Assembly (NCBI RefSeq): GCF_032098525.1
Contig: NZ_CP134890.1
Span: 2,418,001 to 2,482,000 of the forward strand
Length of the DNA: 64,000 bases
Direction of reading: 5' to 3'
Source of the DNA: Flavobacterium sp. PMTSA4
GTDB lineage: Bacteria; Bacteroidota; Bacteroidia; Flavobacteriales; Flavobacteriaceae
This document shows positions 36,075 through 45,058 of the stretch, piece by piece. The position numbers were made by a program, and so were the translations under genes. The notes below the pieces were generated by a model that saw nothing but the letters and a program-made list of their open reading frames with translations, did no database searches and had not been told where the DNA came from. Every line of letters starts with the position of its first letter. Position 1 is the first letter of the stretch.

Positions 36075-38846
36075 ATGGATAGGTTTTCATTTTTAAACGC
36101 AGCACATACTGAATTTTTTGCCGATTTATACGAACAATATCTTCAAAATCCTGACACTGTTGAACCTAGTTGGAGAGCTTTTTTCCAAGGGTTTGATTTT
36201 GGAATGACTACTTATGATGAAGAAAATGCAGTTCATCAATTAGCAAATTATGCAGCCAATGTTCCTCAAAACGGACAAGTTTCAGATAAATTACAAAAAG
36301 AATTTAATGTTTTAAAGTTAATTGATGCCTACAGAACACGTGGTCATCTGTTTACAGAAACTAATCCAGTTCGAGACAGAAGAACATATACGCCAACACT
36401 AGACCTAGAAAATTTTGGACTTTCAAATGCCGATTTAGATACTGTATTTGATGCCGCAAAAATATTAGGTCATCAACCGCAAACTTTAAAAGAAATTCTT
36501 GTTCATTTAAAAAATGTGTATTGTCAGCATATTGGGATCGAGTATATGTATATGCGTAGTCCTGAAGTGATTCAATGGATTCAAAATAAATTGAACATCA
36601 ATGACAATTTACCTAATTATGATGCCAATCAAAAGAAATCAATTTTAGGAAAATTAAATGAAGCCGTTTCTTTTGAGAATTTCTTGCATACCAAATATGT
36701 TGGGCAAAAACGTTTCTCACTTGAAGGCGGAGAGAGTTTAATTCCAGGATTGGATGCGGTTATTGAAGCGGCAGCTGAAAAAGGAGTAGAGCATTTCGTA
36801 ATGGGAATGGCACACCGTGGAAGATTGAATGTGTTAGCTAACATTTTTGGAAAAGCTACTCAAGATATTTTCTCTGAATTTGACGGAAAAGATTATGATA
36901 AAGAATATTTTGATGGTGACGTAAAATACCATTTGGGTTTAACTTCTGAAAGAGTTACCAATTCAGGTAAAAAAATAAACATCAATTTAGCACCAAATCC
37001 TTCACATTTGGAAACTGTTGGTGCTGTAATTGAAGGAATTACAAGAGCAAAACAAGACAAATATTTCCCTGACGATTTCTCTAAAGTATTGCCAATTGCC
37101 GTTCATGGTGATGCCGCGGTTGCCGGACAAGGAATTGTTTATGAAATTGTGCAAATGGCACAATTAGATGGATACAAAACAGGTGGAACTATTCATATTG
37201 TAATTAATAATCAAGTAGGTTTTACAACCAATTACTTGGATGCACGTTCGTCAACCTATTGTACTGATGTAGCAAAAGTGACATTGTCGCCAGTTTTACA
37301 TGTCAATGCAGACGATACTGAAGCAGTGGTTCACGCGATGCTTTTTGCCTTAGATTTCAGAATGGAATTTGGACGTGATGTGTTTATCGATTTATTAGGT
37401 TACAGAAAATATGGTCACAATGAAGGTGATGAACCTCGTTTTACACAACCATTATTATATAAAATCATTGCAAAGCATAAAAACCCAAGAGATATTTATG
37501 CAGCAAAATTAATAGCTGATGGAATTATTGACAATAATTATATTGCTCAAATTGAAAGTCAGTACAAAGAAAAATTAGATGAAAATCTGGAAGCTTCTCG
37601 TAAAAAAGATTTAACCATCATCAAGCCGTTTATGCAAGATGAATGGCAAGGTTTTGAACAAGTTTCTGATGATGCAATGTTACAAAAAGTGGATACAAAA
37701 GTTGATAAAAAACAATTGGATCAAATTATTGAAACGGTTTCAACATTACCAAAAGATAAAAAATTCATCAATAAGATTTCTAAGATTGTTACCGACAGAA
37801 AAACAATGTATGATAACAATGCAATCGATTGGGGAACAGCAGAAACTTTGGCCTATGGAACATTATTAACTGAAGGATTTGATGTTAGAATTTCTGGTCA
37901 AGATGTTGAGCGTGGTACTTTTTCACACCGTCATGCGTTAGTAAAAGTAGAAGATAGCGAAGAAGAGGTTGTTTTATTAGATGCTTTAAAAGATAAAAAA
38001 GGAAAATTCAATATTTTCAATTCTTTCCTTTCAGAATATGGAGTTTTAGGTTTTGATTATGGTTATGCCTTGGCAAATCCTAATACATTAACTATTTGGG
38101 AAGCACAGTTTGGAGATTTCTCAAATGGTGCACAAATCATGATTGACCAATACATTTCTTGCGGTGAAGACAAATGGAACAACCAAAACGGAATTGTTCT
38201 TTTATTGCCACACGGATACGAAGGTCAAGGTGCAGAACATTCATCAGCTAGAATGGAACGTTATTTACAACTTTGTGCACGACACAATATGTTCGTTGCC
38301 GATTGTACAACGCCTGCCAATTTCTTCCATTTATTAAGAAGACAAATGAAAACAAACTTTAGAAAACCATTAGTGGTGTTTTCTCCAAAAAGTTTGTTGC
38401 GTCATCCATTGTGTGTTTCAACACAAGAAGAATTATACAACGGACAGTTTCAAGAAACTATTGATGATGTTTCAGTAGATAAGAAAAAAGTAAAGACAGT
38501 TGTTTTCTGTACGGGTAAATTCTACTATGATATCTTAGCGGAAAGAGAAAATTTAGGCAGAAATGATGTAGCTTTGGTTCGTATAGAACAATTATTTCCA
38601 TTGCCGACAGAACAGTTAAAAGAAATTATTGCAAGCTATCCAAATGCAGATGATTTCGTTTGGGCACAGGAAGAACCAAAAAACATGGGAGCTTATAGCT
38701 ATATGTTAATGAACTTTGATTTGGTTCCTTGGCGTTTGGCTTCATTAAAAGCATATGCAGCACCAGCAGCAGGAAGTCACACTAGAGATAGACGTCGTCA
38801 TGCGGATGCCATCAGAATGGTTTTTGATAAAAATTTATTTAGATAA
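36075..38846 (+). CDS. sucA: 2-oxoglutarate dehydrogenase E1 component
   Basis: 923 residues, close to the usual 930. Thiamine-diphosphate decarboxylase of the TCA cycle that passes the succinyl group to the lipoyl arm of SucB. Motifs: an N-terminal SFLNAAHTEFFADLYEQYL docking region, MAHRGRLNVLAN, the ThDP/Mg site HGDAAVAGQGIVYE ... NNQVGFTT, and GHNEGDEPRFTQP. The C-terminal transketolase-like half ends in TRDRRRHADAIRMVF. It is 26 bases before sucB. No lpd (E3) gene is in the window, so it must be elsewhere. Confidence 0.97.
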   Translation: MDRFSFLNAAHTEFFADLYEQYLQNPDTVEPSWRAFFQGFDFGMTTYDEENAVHQLANYAANVPQNGQVSDKLQKEFNVLKLIDAYRTRGHLFTETNPVRDRRTYTPTLDLENFGLSNADLDTVFDAAKILGHQPQTLKEILVHLKNVYCQHIGIEYMYMRSPEVIQWIQNKLNINDNLPNYDANQKKSILGKLNEAVSFENFLHTKYVGQKRFSLEGGESLIPGLDAVIEAAAEKGVEHFVMGMAHRGRLNVLANIFGKATQDIFSEFDGKDYDKEYFDGDVKYHLGLTSERVTNSGKKININLAPNPSHLETVGAVIEGITRAKQDKYFPDDFSKVLPIAVHGDAAVAGQGIVYEIVQMAQLDGYKTGGTIHIVINNQVGFTTNYLDARSSTYCTDVAKVTLSPVLHVNADDTEAVVHAMLFALDFRMEFGRDVFIDLLGYRKYGHNEGDEPRFTQPLLYKIIAKHKNPRDIYAAKLIADGIIDNNYIAQIESQYKEKLDENLEASRKKDLTIIKPFMQDEWQGFEQVSDDAMLQKVDTKVDKKQLDQIIETVSTLPKDKKFINKISKIVTDRKTMYDNNAIDWGTAETLAYGTLLTEGFDVRISGQDVERGTFSHRHALVKVEDSEEEVVLLDALKDKKGKFNIFNSFLSEYGVLGFDYGYALANPNTLTIWEAQFGDFSNGAQIMIDQYISCGEDKWNNQNGIVLLLPHGYEGQGAEHSSARMERYLQLCARHNMFVADCTTPANFFHLLRRQMKTNFRKPLVVFSPKSLLRHPLCVSTQEELYNGQFQETIDDVSVDKKKVKTVVFCTGKFYYDILAERENLGRNDVALVRIEQLFPLPTEQLKEIIASYPNADDFVWAQEEPKNMGAYSYMLMNFDLVPWRLASLKAYAAPAAGSHTRDRRRHADAIRMVFDKNLFR

Positions 38847-38871
38847 TAACACACTATAAAATTATAAAAGG

Positions 38872-40089
38872 ATGATTTTAGAAATGAAAGTGCCTTCACC
38901 GGGCGAATCGATAAAAGAAGTTGAAATTGCAACTTGGTTAGTTCAAGATGGCGATTATGTAGAAAAAGACCAAGCTATTGCTGAGGTTGATTCAGATAAA
39001 GCTACTTTAGAATTACCTGCTGAAGCAAGTGGAATAATTACATTAAAAGCGGAAGAAGGCGATGCTGTTGCCGTTGGAGCAGTTGTTTGTTTGATTGATA
39101 CAAGCGCAGCTAAACCAGAAGGAAATGCACCTGCAAAAGAAGAAACAAAGCAAGTTGCTGAAGCGCCAAAAACGGAAGCCCCAAAACCAGCACCTGTTGC
39201 TGAGAAAACCTATGCAACCCAAACTCCTTCGCCAGCTGCAAAGAAAATATTAGAAGAAAAAAATATTAGTCCAAGTGACATTGTTGGAACAGGAAAAGGT
39301 GGAAGAATTACAAAAGAAGATGCTTTAGAAGCGGTTCCATCCATGGGAACACCAACAGGCGGAAATCGTGGTTCAGAAAGAACAAAACTTTCAATGTTGC
39401 GCAGAAAAGTAGCAGAAAGATTAGTGTCAGCTAAAAATGAAACAGCAATGTTAACTACGTTTAACGAAGTTGACATGACTGCAATCTATGATTTAAGAAA
39501 TCAATATAAAGATGAATTTAAAAACAAACATGGCGTAGGTTTAGGATTCATGTCATTCTTTACGAAAGCGGTTACTCGTGCACTACAGTTATATCCAGAT
39601 GTGAATTCAATGATTGATGGTGATTATAAAGTAGGTTATGATTTTTGTGATATATCGGTTGCCGTTTCTGGTCCAAAAGGTTTGATGGTTCCAGTAATGC
39701 GTAATGCAGAAAATTTAACGTTCCGTGGAGTTGAAGCAGAAATCAAGCGTTTAGCTATTCGTGCTCGTGACGGACAAATTACTGTTGATGAAATGACTGG
39801 TGGAACATTTACCATTTCTAATGGTGGTGTTTTTGGAAGTATGTTATCAACACCAATTATAAACCCACCACAAAGTGGAATTTTAGGAATGCATAATGTG
39901 GTTGAAAGAGCAATTGTTAAAAATGGTCAAATCGTTATTGCTCCAGTAATGTTTGTGGCACTTTCATATGACCACAGAATTATTGATGGTCGTGAGTCAG
40001 TTGGTTTCTTAGTTGCCGTTAAAGAAGCATTAGAAAATCCAGTAGAACACTTAATGGATAACAATCCTAAGAAAGCATTAGAGCTTTAG
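38872..40089 (+). CDS. sucB: Dihydrolipoamide succinyltransferase (E2 of 2-oxoglutarate dehydrogenase)
   Basis: 405 residues. Starts MILEMKVPSPGES, the family beginning. One lipoyl domain with K43 in EVDSDKATLE as the lipoylated lysine, an Ala/Pro/Glu linker (about 82-115), a peripheral-subunit-binding domain (SPAAKKILEEKN ... GTGKGGRITKEDAL) and a catalytic core with the active-site His and Asp in SYDHRIIDGRESVGFL. Cotranscribed with sucA and followed by a strong terminator. Confidence 0.97.
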   Translation: MILEMKVPSPGESIKEVEIATWLVQDGDYVEKDQAIAEVDSDKATLELPAEASGIITLKAEEGDAVAVGAVVCLIDTSAAKPEGNAPAKEETKQVAEAPKTEAPKPAPVAEKTYATQTPSPAAKKILEEKNISPSDIVGTGKGGRITKEDALEAVPSMGTPTGGNRGSERTKLSMLRRKVAERLVSAKNETAMLTTFNEVDMTAIYDLRNQYKDEFKNKHGVGLGFMSFFTKAVTRALQLYPDVNSMIDGDYKVGYDFCDISVAVSGPKGLMVPVMRNAENLTFRGVEAEIKRLAIRARDGQITVDEMTGGTFTISNGGVFGSMLSTPIINPPQSGILGMHNVVERAIVKNGQIVIAPVMFVALSYDHRIIDGRESVGFLVAVKEALENPVEHLMDNNPKKALEL

Positions 40090-40110
40090 TATAAAATTCA
40101 AAAAAAAACT

Positions 40111-40144
40111 AAAACCCAAATTCCAAAAGAGTTTGGGTTTTTTC
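40111..40144 (+). terminator. Terminator of sucAB
   Basis: AAAACCCAAA (40111-40120) pairs with TTTGGGTTTT (40132-40141), an 11-base loop and a T run into the gap. Confidence 0.9.
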
Positions 40145-40170
40145 GTTAATTTGTATTTCAATAAAAAACC

Positions 40171-41406
40171 ATGAAGAAAGAAAAAAAATCAGCAGCCATT
40201 GGGTTTATTTTCATCACTATGTTAATCGACATTACAGGTTGGGGAATTATAATTCCTGTAATTCCAAAATTAATTTCCGAGTTGATTCAAGGTGATATTA
40301 GTGAAGCTGCAAAATATGGTGGTTGGCTAGGTTTTGCTTTTGCATTCACTCAATTTTTATTTGCTCCGTTGGTTGGAAATTTAAGTGATAAATACGGCAG
40401 ACGACCGATTATCTTGATTTCACTACTTGCTTTTTCATTAGATTATTTACTATTGGCTTTTTCGCCAACAATTACTTGGTTGTTTGTTGGTAGAATTATC
40501 GCAGGACTTTCTGGAGCAAGTATAACGACAGCTTCAGCTTATATTGCTGATATAAGTACACCTGAAAATAGAGCCAAAAACTTTGGAATGATTGGTGCAG
40601 CATTTGGTTTAGGATTTATTATAGGTCCAGTTCTAGGTGGTTTACTTGGACAATATGGTTCAAGAGTTCCATTTTATGCTGCTGCAGTATTGTGTTTGTG
40701 TAATTTCTTGTATGGTTATTTTATTTTACCAGAATCTTTGTCGAAGAAAAACCGCAGAGCTTTTGAATGGAAACGAGCTAATCCGATTGGAGCAATAAAA
40801 AACTTAAAACGATATCCAAAGTTAATTGGTTTGATTTTGGCAATTTTCTTGTTGTATGTTGGTTCTCATGCAGTACATAGTAACTGGAATTTTTATACTA
40901 TGTATCAATTCAATTGGGACGAAAAAATGGTTGGAATTTCTCTTGGAGTTGTTGGTCTTTTAGTTGGTATAGTTCAAGGAGGTTTAATTCGTTGGACATC
41001 TCCAAGATTAGGCAATGAGAAAAGTATATATATAGGTTTGGCACTTTATACTGTCGGAATGTTATTGTTTGCTTTTGCTACTCAAAGCTGGATGATGTTT
41101 GTGTTTTTAATTCCATATTGTTTGGGTGGAATTGCTGGTCCAGCATTGCAAGCGGTAGTTTCTGGCAATGTTCCTGCCAACGAGCAAGGAGAAATTCAAG
41201 GAACATTAGCCAGTTTAATGAGTGCTTCGGCTATAATTGGTCCGCCAATGATGACCAATACTTTTTACTTTTTTACTCACAAAGAAGCACCGTTTGAGTT
41301 TGCTGGTGCGCCTTTTTTATTAGGTGGATTTTTAATGTTGTTGAGCACTTTTATTGCATTCTATTCTCTAAGAACTAAAGCTATTGTAAGTACAGACAAT
41401 GATTAA
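40171..41406 (+). CDS. MFS exporter, TetA/Tcr type
   Basis: 411 residues, 12 membrane helices. The MFS motif A is clear between helices 2 and 3 (GNLSDKYGRRP) and motif C of the drug/H+ antiporters in helix 5 (GFIIGPVLGGLLGQYG). A charged loop after helix 6 (SLSKKNRRAFEWKRANP) fits the usual central loop. Members of this branch are proton-driven efflux pumps, but substrates range from tetracycline to metabolites, so resistance should not be assumed. The 3' end overlaps the convergent retropepsin gene by 26 bases. Confidence 0.85.
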   Translation: MKKEKKSAAIGFIFITMLIDITGWGIIIPVIPKLISELIQGDISEAAKYGGWLGFAFAFTQFLFAPLVGNLSDKYGRRPIILISLLAFSLDYLLLAFSPTITWLFVGRIIAGLSGASITTASAYIADISTPENRAKNFGMIGAAFGLGFIIGPVLGGLLGQYGSRVPFYAAAVLCLCNFLYGYFILPESLSKKNRRAFEWKRANPIGAIKNLKRYPKLIGLILAIFLLYVGSHAVHSNWNFYTMYQFNWDEKMVGISLGVVGLLVGIVQGGLIRWTSPRLGNEKSIYIGLALYTVGMLLFAFATQSWMMFVFLIPYCLGGIAGPALQAVVSGNVPANEQGEIQGTLASLMSASAIIGPPMMTNTFYFFTHKEAPFEFAGAPFLLGGFLMLLSTFIAFYSLRTKAIVSTDND

Positions 41407-41818
41407 AATAGTCAATAATTGCTTTTCCTTCTAGTAAAACATCAGCACCAATAATACCGTGAACTCGTTTTGCTTTGTATTGTCTTAAAGCTTCATTTAC
41501 ATGCGATAAATCAAAAATGACCAAGTGCAAGTCATTGGTTTTCCATCGGCCAAGTTGTAATTTGTTGTTTTTGGCTATTTGAGTAAACATTCCAGTTGCT
41601 CCAGCTCCAGCAGCTTTTGTTTTAGATTTTCCAGCAACAAGGTTAAAATGTTCAATACTTTCAAAACCTACACAACTGTTACTCGCACCAGTATCTAATA
41701 TAAAATTGCCTGAAATTCCATTTATTTTTGCTTTAATCAATAAATGCTGAGTTTTTGAAACTTTAAACTTAATTTTCTTGTACTTTTCTTTCTTTAGAAT
41801 TTCATGTAAGTTCTCCAT
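41381..41818 (-). CDS. Retropepsin-like aspartyl protease domain protein
   Basis: 145 residues. The catalytic triad motif is D42-T-G-A-S46 in FILDTGASNSCV, a Gly-rich flap follows (KAAGAGATGMFT), and the hydrophobic-Gly partner motif is HGIIGADVL. A single domain, so it must dimerise to be active. No signal peptide, so cytosolic. Resembles the clan AA single-domain proteases common in Bacteroidota, whose targets are unknown. Tail-to-tail overlap with the MFS gene. Confidence 0.85.
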   Translation of the reverse strand: MENLHEILKKEKYKKIKFKVSKTQHLLIKAKINGISGNFILDTGASNSCVGFESIEHFNLVAGKSKTKAAGAGATGMFTQIAKNNKLQLGRWKTNDLHLVIFDLSHVNEALRQYKAKRVHGIIGADVLLEGKAIIDYFNHCLYLQ

Positions 41819-41867
41819 AGCTTTTAAATGATGTCAAATGTAATTTAAAAATTGATAGCAATCTTTG

Positions 41868-41875
41868 TAACTTTG
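41868..41875 (+). promoter_or_regulatory. -7 box of tatD operon
   Basis: TAACTTTG fits TANNTTTG, 37 bases before the TatD-like ATG. The -33 is not clear. Confidence 0.5.
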
Positions 41876-41911
41876 CGACTTTAGGATTTTATTACAATTT
41901 TTACTTTACGG

Positions 41912-42682
41912 ATGATTTTAACCGACACACATACCCATTTATACTCTGAAGAATTTCAAAATGATAGAACAGAAATGATTCAACGTGCTATAGCCGTCGG
42001 AGTTTCACGATTTTTTGTTCCATCGATTGATTCGAGTTATACACAAAGAATGTACGATTTAGAGAATCAGTTTCCCGAAAATATTTATTTGATGATGGGT
42101 TTGCATCCGTGTTATGTAAAACCAGAAACTTATTTGGAAGAATTAGCTCATGTTGAAACTCAATTGACTTCCAAAAAATTTCATGCGGTTGGTGAAATTG
42201 GCGTTGATATGTATTGGGATAAAACCACCTTAAAGATTCAGCAAGAAGCATTTAAAAAACAAATTCAATTAGCAAAACAATATAAATTAGCGATAAATAT
42301 TCATTGTCGCGATGCTTTTGATGAAGTTTTTGAAGTGTTAGAAAGTGAAAAAGCAAACGATTTATTTGGAATTTTTCATTGTTTTACTGGAGATTTTAGT
42401 CAAGCACAAAGAGCTATCGATTTAGGGATGAAACTAGGAATTGGTGGTGTAGTTACTTTTAAAAACGGAAAAATTGACCAGTTTCTTCACGAAATAGATT
42501 TGAAAAACATTGTTCTTGAAACGGATTCACCTTATTTAGCTCCGGTTCCATATCGTGGAAAAAGAAATGAAAGTAGTTATACTAAGTTGGTTGCAGAAAA
42601 ATTAGCCCAAATTTATCAACTAACAGTAGAAGAAATTGCTCAAATTACTACTGAAAACTCCAAAGCAATTTTTGGAATATAA
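41912..42682 (+). CDS. TatD-family metal-dependent hydrolase
   Basis: 256 residues, the usual length. A TIM-barrel with two metal sites: DTHTHLY (H7, H9), the bridging glutamate in VGEIGVDMYWD, HCRDA, HCFTG and the aspartate in LETDSPYLAP. TatD and YcfH relatives are 3'-5' exonucleases or deacylases, and which is not resolved from sequence. First of three plus-strand genes (acyltransferase, asparaginase follow). Confidence 0.93.
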   Translation: MILTDTHTHLYSEEFQNDRTEMIQRAIAVGVSRFFVPSIDSSYTQRMYDLENQFPENIYLMMGLHPCYVKPETYLEELAHVETQLTSKKFHAVGEIGVDMYWDKTTLKIQQEAFKKQIQLAKQYKLAINIHCRDAFDEVFEVLESEKANDLFGIFHCFTGDFSQAQRAIDLGMKLGIGGVVTFKNGKIDQFLHEIDLKNIVLETDSPYLAPVPYRGKRNESSYTKLVAEKLAQIYQLTVEEIAQITTENSKAIFGI

Positions 42683-42745
42683 AACGTTTTTAATCTAAAA
42701 GTCATATTTTTTTTGTTCATTTGTTAATCGAAAAAAATCAATAAA

Positions 42746-43882
42746 ATGACCAAATTTGACGCCATTAGACCTTTTTATGATACAGAAGTAAATGAAGCCA
42801 TTCATTCGTGTATTAATAATCCAATGATGAAGGCAATTATGGCTTTTACATTTCCTGAGGTTGACGAACAAGTATGGAAAGAACAACTAAAAAGAACACA
42901 TTCAATTAGAGATTTTCAGTGTAATTTTATTTATCAATCGGTTAAAAAAGTTCTCGAAAAATCATCTGAAGGATTAACTACTTCTGGATTCGAAAAATTA
43001 GAAAAAAACACAGCCTATCTTTTTATATCAAACCATCGAGATATCATTTTAGACACATCATTATTAAATGTGTGTTTGTTTGATCATGGTTTAGTAATGA
43101 CCGCTTCAGCAATTGGAGATAATCTTGTTCAAAAAGATTTTTTGAAAACATTATCTCGATTGAATAGAAATTTTTTGGTTCAAAGAGGTTTATCTCCAAG
43201 AGAATTATTAGAAAGTTCAAAATTGATGTCGGAATACATAGGGCAATTGCTGCTAAGAGAAAACCGCTCCGTTTGGATAGCACAACGTGAAGGAAGAACC
43301 AAAGACGGAAATGACGCTACACATTCAGGAGTTTTAAAAATGCTTGCAATGGGTTCAGGTGAATACTCAATGATGGATTATTTTAAGAGAATTAAAATTG
43401 TTCCTGTTTCGATATCGTATGAATATGATCCAACTGATGCTTTGAAAATGCCACAATTAATGGCAGCAGCAAATGCTGAAAAATACATCAAAGAGAAGAA
43501 TGAAGATTTCATTACTTTATTGAGTGGAATAATTGGTCAAAAAAAGAGAATTCATATTCATGTTGGAGATGTTTTGGAAAAAGAATTAGATGTAATTGAA
43601 CAAGAATTTGACAATAACAATAAGCAAATACAAGCTTTAGCGCAAACAATAGATGACTCAATATTACAAAGTTATAAGTTGTGGCCAACCAATTATATTG
43701 CCTACGATTTGTTACATAAAACCAATACGTATTCAAATTGTTACACTGAAGCTGAAAAATCTTTATTTGAACGAAGATTAGAAATGCGTATTGATGAAAA
43801 AAATGCTCAAATGGTTGAAAGCTTTCTAGCCATGTATGCTAATCCGGTAGTCAATAAAATGAAATACGAGAATGCAATCTAA
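42746..43882 (+). CDS. Glycerol-phosphate acyltransferase-like protein
   Basis: 378 residues, no clear membrane helix. The PlsC/PlsB-type active site appears as SNHRDIILD, with the aspartate six residues after the histidine (HX5D) instead of the usual HX4D. The later acceptor motif is AQREGRTKDG, matching the EGTR block. It probably transfers acyl chains to a glycerol-phosphate or similar lipid headgroup. The C-terminal 120 residues are helical and unlike short PlsC. It overlaps the next gene by 11 bases. Confidence 0.8.
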   Translation: MTKFDAIRPFYDTEVNEAIHSCINNPMMKAIMAFTFPEVDEQVWKEQLKRTHSIRDFQCNFIYQSVKKVLEKSSEGLTTSGFEKLEKNTAYLFISNHRDIILDTSLLNVCLFDHGLVMTASAIGDNLVQKDFLKTLSRLNRNFLVQRGLSPRELLESSKLMSEYIGQLLLRENRSVWIAQREGRTKDGNDATHSGVLKMLAMGSGEYSMMDYFKRIKIVPVSISYEYDPTDALKMPQLMAAANAEKYIKEKNEDFITLLSGIIGQKKRIHIHVGDVLEKELDVIEQEFDNNNKQIQALAQTIDDSILQSYKLWPTNYIAYDLLHKTNTYSNCYTEAEKSLFERRLEMRIDEKNAQMVESFLAMYANPVVNKMKYENAI

Positions 43883-44894
43883 ACCTAACATACTACTGAT
43901 TTATACTGGTGGAACGATTGGTATGATGAAAGATTTTGAAACGGGTGCTTTGAAAGCATTTAATTTCAAAAAGTTGCTACAAAAAATACCAGAACTTAAA
44001 CAATTGGATTGCAATATTGAAACAATATCTTTTAAAAACCCAATTGACTCTTCCAATATGAATCCAAACGAATGGATTAAATTAGTAGAAATAATAGAAG
44101 AAAATTATACAATCTATGATGGTTTTGTAATTCTTCACGGTTCAGATACAATGTCTTATTCGGCATCTGCATTGAGTTTCATGTTAGAAAATTTGAATAA
44201 ACCAGTAGTTTTTACGGGTTCACAATTGCCAATTGGAGATTTGCGTACAGACGCCAAAGAAAATTTAATTACAGCCATTCAAATTGCTTCATCAAGACAA
44301 AAAGGTAAGCCAATTATTCAAGAAGTGTGTTTATATTTTGAATATAAATTATACAGAGGAAATAGAACAACCAAAATAAGTGCTGAACATTTTAATGCTT
44401 TTACATCGCCAAATTTTCCTCCTTTAGCCGAATCGGGTGTTCATCTGAATTTCAATTATATCGAACAGAAAAAGAATTCTAAAAAATTAATAGTTCACAA
44501 AAAGCTTGATGATAATGTGGTAATTGTTAAACTTTTTCCAGGTATCAGCGAAGCTGTTTTATCGTCAATTATTGAAACTCCAAATTTAAAAGCAATTGTA
44601 TTAGAAACCTATGGTTCTGGTAATGCGCCAACCGAAAAGTGGTTTATAGATTTATTGAAAAAAGGAATTAAAAAAGGGTTGTGTTTTGTAAATGTTACAC
44701 AATGTTCAGGTGGAAGCGTAAACATGGGACAATATGAAACGAGTACTCAATTAAAAAAAATCGGAATGATTTCAGGAAAAGACATTACAACTGAAGCTGC
44801 AATTACAAAATTAATGTACTTGCTAGGTCAAAATGTTGCTTCTTCTGTTTTCAAAACTATTTTCGAAACATCGTTAAGAGGCGAAATGCAATAA
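43872..44894 (+). CDS. ansA: Type I L-asparaginase (cytoplasmic)
   Basis: 340 residues, no signal peptide, so the cytosolic type I enzyme that turns asparagine into aspartate and ammonia. The nucleophile is T15 in YTGGTIGM. The second catalytic block is HGSDTMSY, with S91-D92 where the family usually has Thr-Asp, a conservative change. Later blocks NLKAIVLETYGSGNAP and VTQCSGG fit the fold. It overlaps the acyltransferase gene by 11 bases and ends 53 bases before tRNA-Ser. Confidence 0.93.
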   Translation: MQSKPNILLIYTGGTIGMMKDFETGALKAFNFKKLLQKIPELKQLDCNIETISFKNPIDSSNMNPNEWIKLVEIIEENYTIYDGFVILHGSDTMSYSASALSFMLENLNKPVVFTGSQLPIGDLRTDAKENLITAIQIASSRQKGKPIIQEVCLYFEYKLYRGNRTTKISAEHFNAFTSPNFPPLAESGVHLNFNYIEQKKNSKKLIVHKKLDDNVVIVKLFPGISEAVLSSIIETPNLKAIVLETYGSGNAPTEKWFIDLLKKGIKKGLCFVNVTQCSGGSVNMGQYETSTQLKKIGMISGKDITTEAAITKLMYLLGQNVASSVFKTIFETSLRGEMQ

Positions 44895-44947
44895 GAAAGG
44901 ATTCTCTTTTTTTCTTCAAAAAAAATATGGTTCTTTGCAACACAAAA

Positions 44948-45034
44948 AGAGAGGTGTCCGAGTGGTTGAAGGAGCAAGCCTGGAAAGTTTGTATGTGGGC
45001 AACTGCATCGTGGGTTCGAATCCCATCCTCTCTG
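44948..45034 (+). tRNA. tRNA-Ser (anticodon GGA)
   Basis: An 87-base class II tRNA. Acceptor AGAGAGG pairs with CCTCTCT, anticodon stem CAAGC/GTTTG around loop CTGGAAA, a long variable arm, T arm GTGGG-TTCGAAT-CCCAT and discriminator G45034. The 3' CCA is not encoded. Confidence 0.97.
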
Positions 45035-45058
45035 CAAATCATTCATTTTTAAAATGTT

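Noticed and set aside
40171..41406. Tetracycline resistance gene
   Set aside because: MFS motifs A and C fit the drug exporter branch in general, but nothing in the sequence shows the substrate.
44828..45046. Open frames on the minus strand across tRNA-Ser
   Set aside because: They overlap a well-formed tRNA and the end of ansA and have no coding character of a known kind; they are shadows.
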